From: Neiella holothuriorum
GTDB taxonomy: Bacteria; Pseudomonadota; Gammaproteobacteria; Enterobacterales; Neiellaceae
DNA length: 64,000 bases
NCBI RefSeq assembly: GCF_019457915.1
Contig: NZ_JAHZSS010000023.1
Location: 1 to 64,000 of the forward strand
Direction of reading: 5' to 3'
Part shown: one piece after another, positions 62,363 through 64,000 of the stretch
How the letters are laid out: the number at the start of each line of letters is the position of its first letter
Position numbering within the stretch: position 1 is the stretch's first letter
The notes under the pieces: model-generated
What the model saw: the letters and a program-made list of their open reading frames with translations, nothing else
Databases searched by the model: none
Told to the model about the DNA's origin: nothing
Made by a program: the position numbers and the translations under genes

Positions 62363-63394
62363 TTATTGAGCCACAGTAAAGATGTTGAAACGCGCGCGTA
62401 AGCGACACCAACTAGCGAGCGGCCACAAACTTAGCGGAGCCTTGATAAACCGAAAAAAACGGCTGATTGCATAACTGCGCTGGTGATGCGGTTGCAACTG
62501 ATTGCCCGGTAGTAATTTATAGCGATGAATCAGCGCTTCAATAAATAAAAAGAAAGCACATCGGTCGGCATGTTTGACTGGGTAATACAACGCACTTAGG
62601 GCGTGATTGGTAAGGCATTCAAGTAACAAGTCACTGTGCTCGGGCAGTAGCTCTCGACGTTCAGCATCAGCTACAAACCGACACAGCATGGCTTGCTTAT
62701 CGAGCAGGTTAAATCGGTTTTTAGCAGGATCTCGGCAAGCTCCATCTGGGTTTAGCCGATACCAATACCCGTCAAATTGGCACTCAGCGGCAGGTCCTTC
62801 AAGCATTCTCACGAGGTACACAAATGCTTCATCTTCGAAAATAACGTCTGGATAAAAATTGATGCCCAAGCGGTTGAGCGCCGCCGCTTCAAACAGTTTA
62901 TTCGTCACGAAGGTGTCTTCGTAATGCTGTGTTAATGGCATGGAAACCGAGGTCGTTCGGAGCGAGTCAAATGAACGCATGTTGCAACGCGCCCAGCGCC
63001 CCTGCTGTTGTGCCAAGCACTCAACCAAAGATTGATACATCTGGGGATGAACCCAATCGTCAGCATCGGCAAAGCCAATATATTTGCCGCGAGCAGCAGC
63101 AATACCAATATTCCGCGCAGCAGATATGCCTTGGTTACAAGGCAGCGAGATGACTCTGAATCGGTGAGGCGCGACAGCTACATAGCGCTGACAAATTGCA
63201 AGACTATTGTCAGTCGCTGCATCAACCACCAAGATCACTTCGAGCGAGCGATAGGTTTGCGCCAATAAAGAATTGAGGCTTTCATTTAACCACTGCTCGG
63301 CATTGTAAATGGGCACAATGACCGACACATCTAATTGCGGCTGGGCTGCCCACGTTGTTGATGAATCATGAGGTGTTGCAGTCGTTGCTACCAT
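62363..63394 (-). CDS. Family 2 glycosyltransferase (first of a pair)
   Basis: A 343-residue GT2 enzyme with VSVIVPIYNAEQWLNESLNSLL, VDAATDNSLAICQRY (Asp region), ARNIGIAAARGKYIGFADADDW (DxD), and FEDEAFVYLVRML. ATG 63394 has AAGGAG six bases upstream; an ATG at 63418 lacks a site. It is the first gene of an operon under the sigma-54 promoter at 63451 and is paralogous to the next gene. Confidence 0.88.
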   Translation of the reverse strand: MVATTATPHDSSTTWAAQPQLDVSVIVPIYNAEQWLNESLNSLLAQTYRSLEVILVVDAATDNSLAICQRYVAVAPHRFRVISLPCNQGISAARNIGIAAARGKYIGFADADDWVHPQMYQSLVECLAQQQGRWARCNMRSFDSLRTTSVSMPLTQHYEDTFVTNKLFEAAALNRLGINFYPDVIFEDEAFVYLVRMLEGPAAECQFDGYWYRLNPDGACRDPAKNRFNLLDKQAMLCRFVADAERRELLPEHSDLLLECLTNHALSALYYPVKHADRCAFFLFIEALIHRYKLLPGNQLQPHHQRSYAISRFFRFIKAPLSLWPLASWCRLRARFNIFTVAQ

Positions 63395-63450
63395 CACTTG
63401 CTCCTTCAGACTCGTCATTCAAATCTAATTCAGTCGAAAGACAAGTTAAG

Positions 63451-63466
63451 AGCAAAGCTCAGGCCA
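63451..63466 (-). promoter_or_regulatory. Sigma-54 promoter of the GT2-GT2-Wzx operon
   Basis: Minus strand TGGCCTGAGCTTTGCT has GG (63465-63464), exactly 10 bases, then GC (63453-63452), and a good TTTGCT -12 box. Transcription should start near 63440, a leader of about 46 nt. Confidence 0.75.
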
Positions 63467-63540
63467 AATATAAATTACCTTTTACTTTCAAGGTATTAAA
63501 TGAATTAATTGTGTCGATTCTGAGGCAGGTTAAGTCTGAT

Positions 63541-63555
63541 TCTCATTTTGCAACG
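63541..63555 (+). promoter_or_regulatory. Enhancer-like element 3 upstream of the GT2-GT2-Wzx operon
   Basis: Plus strand TTCTCATTTTGCAAC matches the recalled SypG enhancer consensus at every position. Its centre is 83 bp upstream of the -24 GG, about one helical turn further than element 2. Confidence 0.72.
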
Positions 63556-63564
63556 CGCACCATG

Positions 63565-64000
63565 TCATCGGTGCTGAGATTGCTTAAGCGCGACGATTAA
63601 GGCAAAGAAAATATAAAAGGGCCAAGTAAAGCCTTGTGTTAAGAACGTTCCTGAAACAATGGTTCCTAATAAGCCAGCCAATACCGACTCGGCCACCATT
63701 TGAACCGCCGCGCTTTGCACTTTAGCTGTCACTACCGATCGAATGCGACGAACCATACGCCAAACAATAGCGACAAATACCGTCAGCCCGACAAAACCAG
63801 TTTCAGCCAATATGCCAAACCAGGTGCTGTGAACCGCGTGATTCTTGCCATCCCAATGGGGAGAATAGAAATAATAATTGGCGTAAAAGTTATCTAAACC
63901 AACGCCAGTGAACGGGGCATGCACGGCCATGGCAATAGCTGCTTGCCAGGCATAAATACGTCCCATAGCGGATTCATCAACGCCCTGCTCTGCAGCCCCG
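63565..64000 (-). CDS. O-antigen polymerase/ligase-like (Wzy, SypL-like), 5' end outside the window
   Basis: The visible C-terminal part is at least 144 residues. It has the Wzy/WaaL signature D-E-S-A-M-GRIYAWQAAIAMA followed by FTGVGLDNFYANYYFY, and hydrophobic segments. The frame stays open to 64000, so the call runs to the edge although an ATG lies at 63966. It would polymerise the repeat units flipped by the Wzx-type protein. SypL of V. fischeri is of this class. Confidence 0.82.
   Translation of the reverse strand, partial: GAAEQGVDESAMGRIYAWQAAIAMAVHAPFTGVGLDNFYANYYFYSPHWDGKNHAVHSTWFGILAETGFVGLTVFVAIVWRMVRRIRSVVTAKVQSAAVQMVAESVLAGLLGTIVSGTFLTQGFTWPFYIFFALIVALKQSQHR

Noticed and set aside
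63565-63966. Complete 133-residue gene starting at ATG 63966
   Set aside because: The frame is open to the window edge and the upstream codons encode the family signature, so the gene is cut rather than short.
45741-64000. Exosortase A/PEP-CTERM-type EPS locus
   Set aside because: These loci also use a sigma-54 regulator, but here STAS, OmpA and HPt-kinase genes match syp and no exosortase gene is visible; the right flank is unseen, so this is not final.

Overview
The window is chromosomal DNA of a marine-type gammaproteobacterium. By eye the GC content is moderate, near 47-50 %. The left half keeps two gene blocks shared with E. coli and Pseudomonas: serS-rarA-lolA-ftsK-lrp-trxB-aat-bpt-infA-clpA-clpS-cspD and rluE-nudJ-mnmA-hflD-purB. 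A YccA gene and the tusDCBE set lie beside them, as in Pseudomonas. A monomeric isocitrate dehydrogenase, a secreted PL6 lyase, a cytoplasmic GH3 glucosidase and a syp-like polysaccharide locus suggest a polysaccharide-using marine heterotroph, perhaps Oceanospirillales or Reinekea-like. That placement is inference; no 16S gene is present.

Layout: 0-5 kb holds a tRNA-Ser(UGA) cut by the left edge, yccA, gltS, tusDCBE and two unrecognised membrane or anchored proteins. 5-26 kb is housekeeping: seryl-tRNA synthesis, replication restart, lipoprotein sorting, chromosome segregation, thioredoxin reduction, the N-degron branch (aat and bpt mark substrates, ClpS and ClpA deliver them), translation initiation, the TCA cycle, tRNA and rRNA modification, and purine synthesis. 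tusDCBE and mnmA act in the same 2-thiouridine pathway. 26-33 kb holds a solute-binding protein, an XRE-type regulator divergent from malate synthase G with clustered TGTGAA half-sites between them, an exported GlcG-like protein and asd. 33-46 kb is catabolic and accessory: PL6 lyase, S9 peptidase lipoprotein, aldehyde dehydrogenase, amidohydrolase, SOUL protein, and a LacI regulator divergent from a GH3 glucosidase across a region with eight 14-bp tandem repeats.

45.7-64 kb (all minus strand, running off the right edge) is the most interesting part: an exopolysaccharide locus whose gene content matches the Vibrio fischeri symbiosis polysaccharide (syp) locus in a rearranged order. In transcription order it reads Wzy polymerase (SypL-like), two GT2 transferases, Wzx flippase (SypK-like), then M-N-O-P-Q (acetyltransferase, GT, Wzz, GT, GT), then A-B-C-D-F-G (STAS, OmpA, SLBB export protein, BY-kinase-like ATPase, hybrid histidine kinase with HPt, sigma-54 response regulator). 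No SypE-like gene is seen. Each of the three operons has a GG-N10-GC sigma-54 promoter and, 71-83 bp further upstream, one near-identical 15-bp element. That element resembles the V. fischeri SypG enhancer as I recall it. The regulators sit at the end of one operon they appear to control, so positive feedback is likely.
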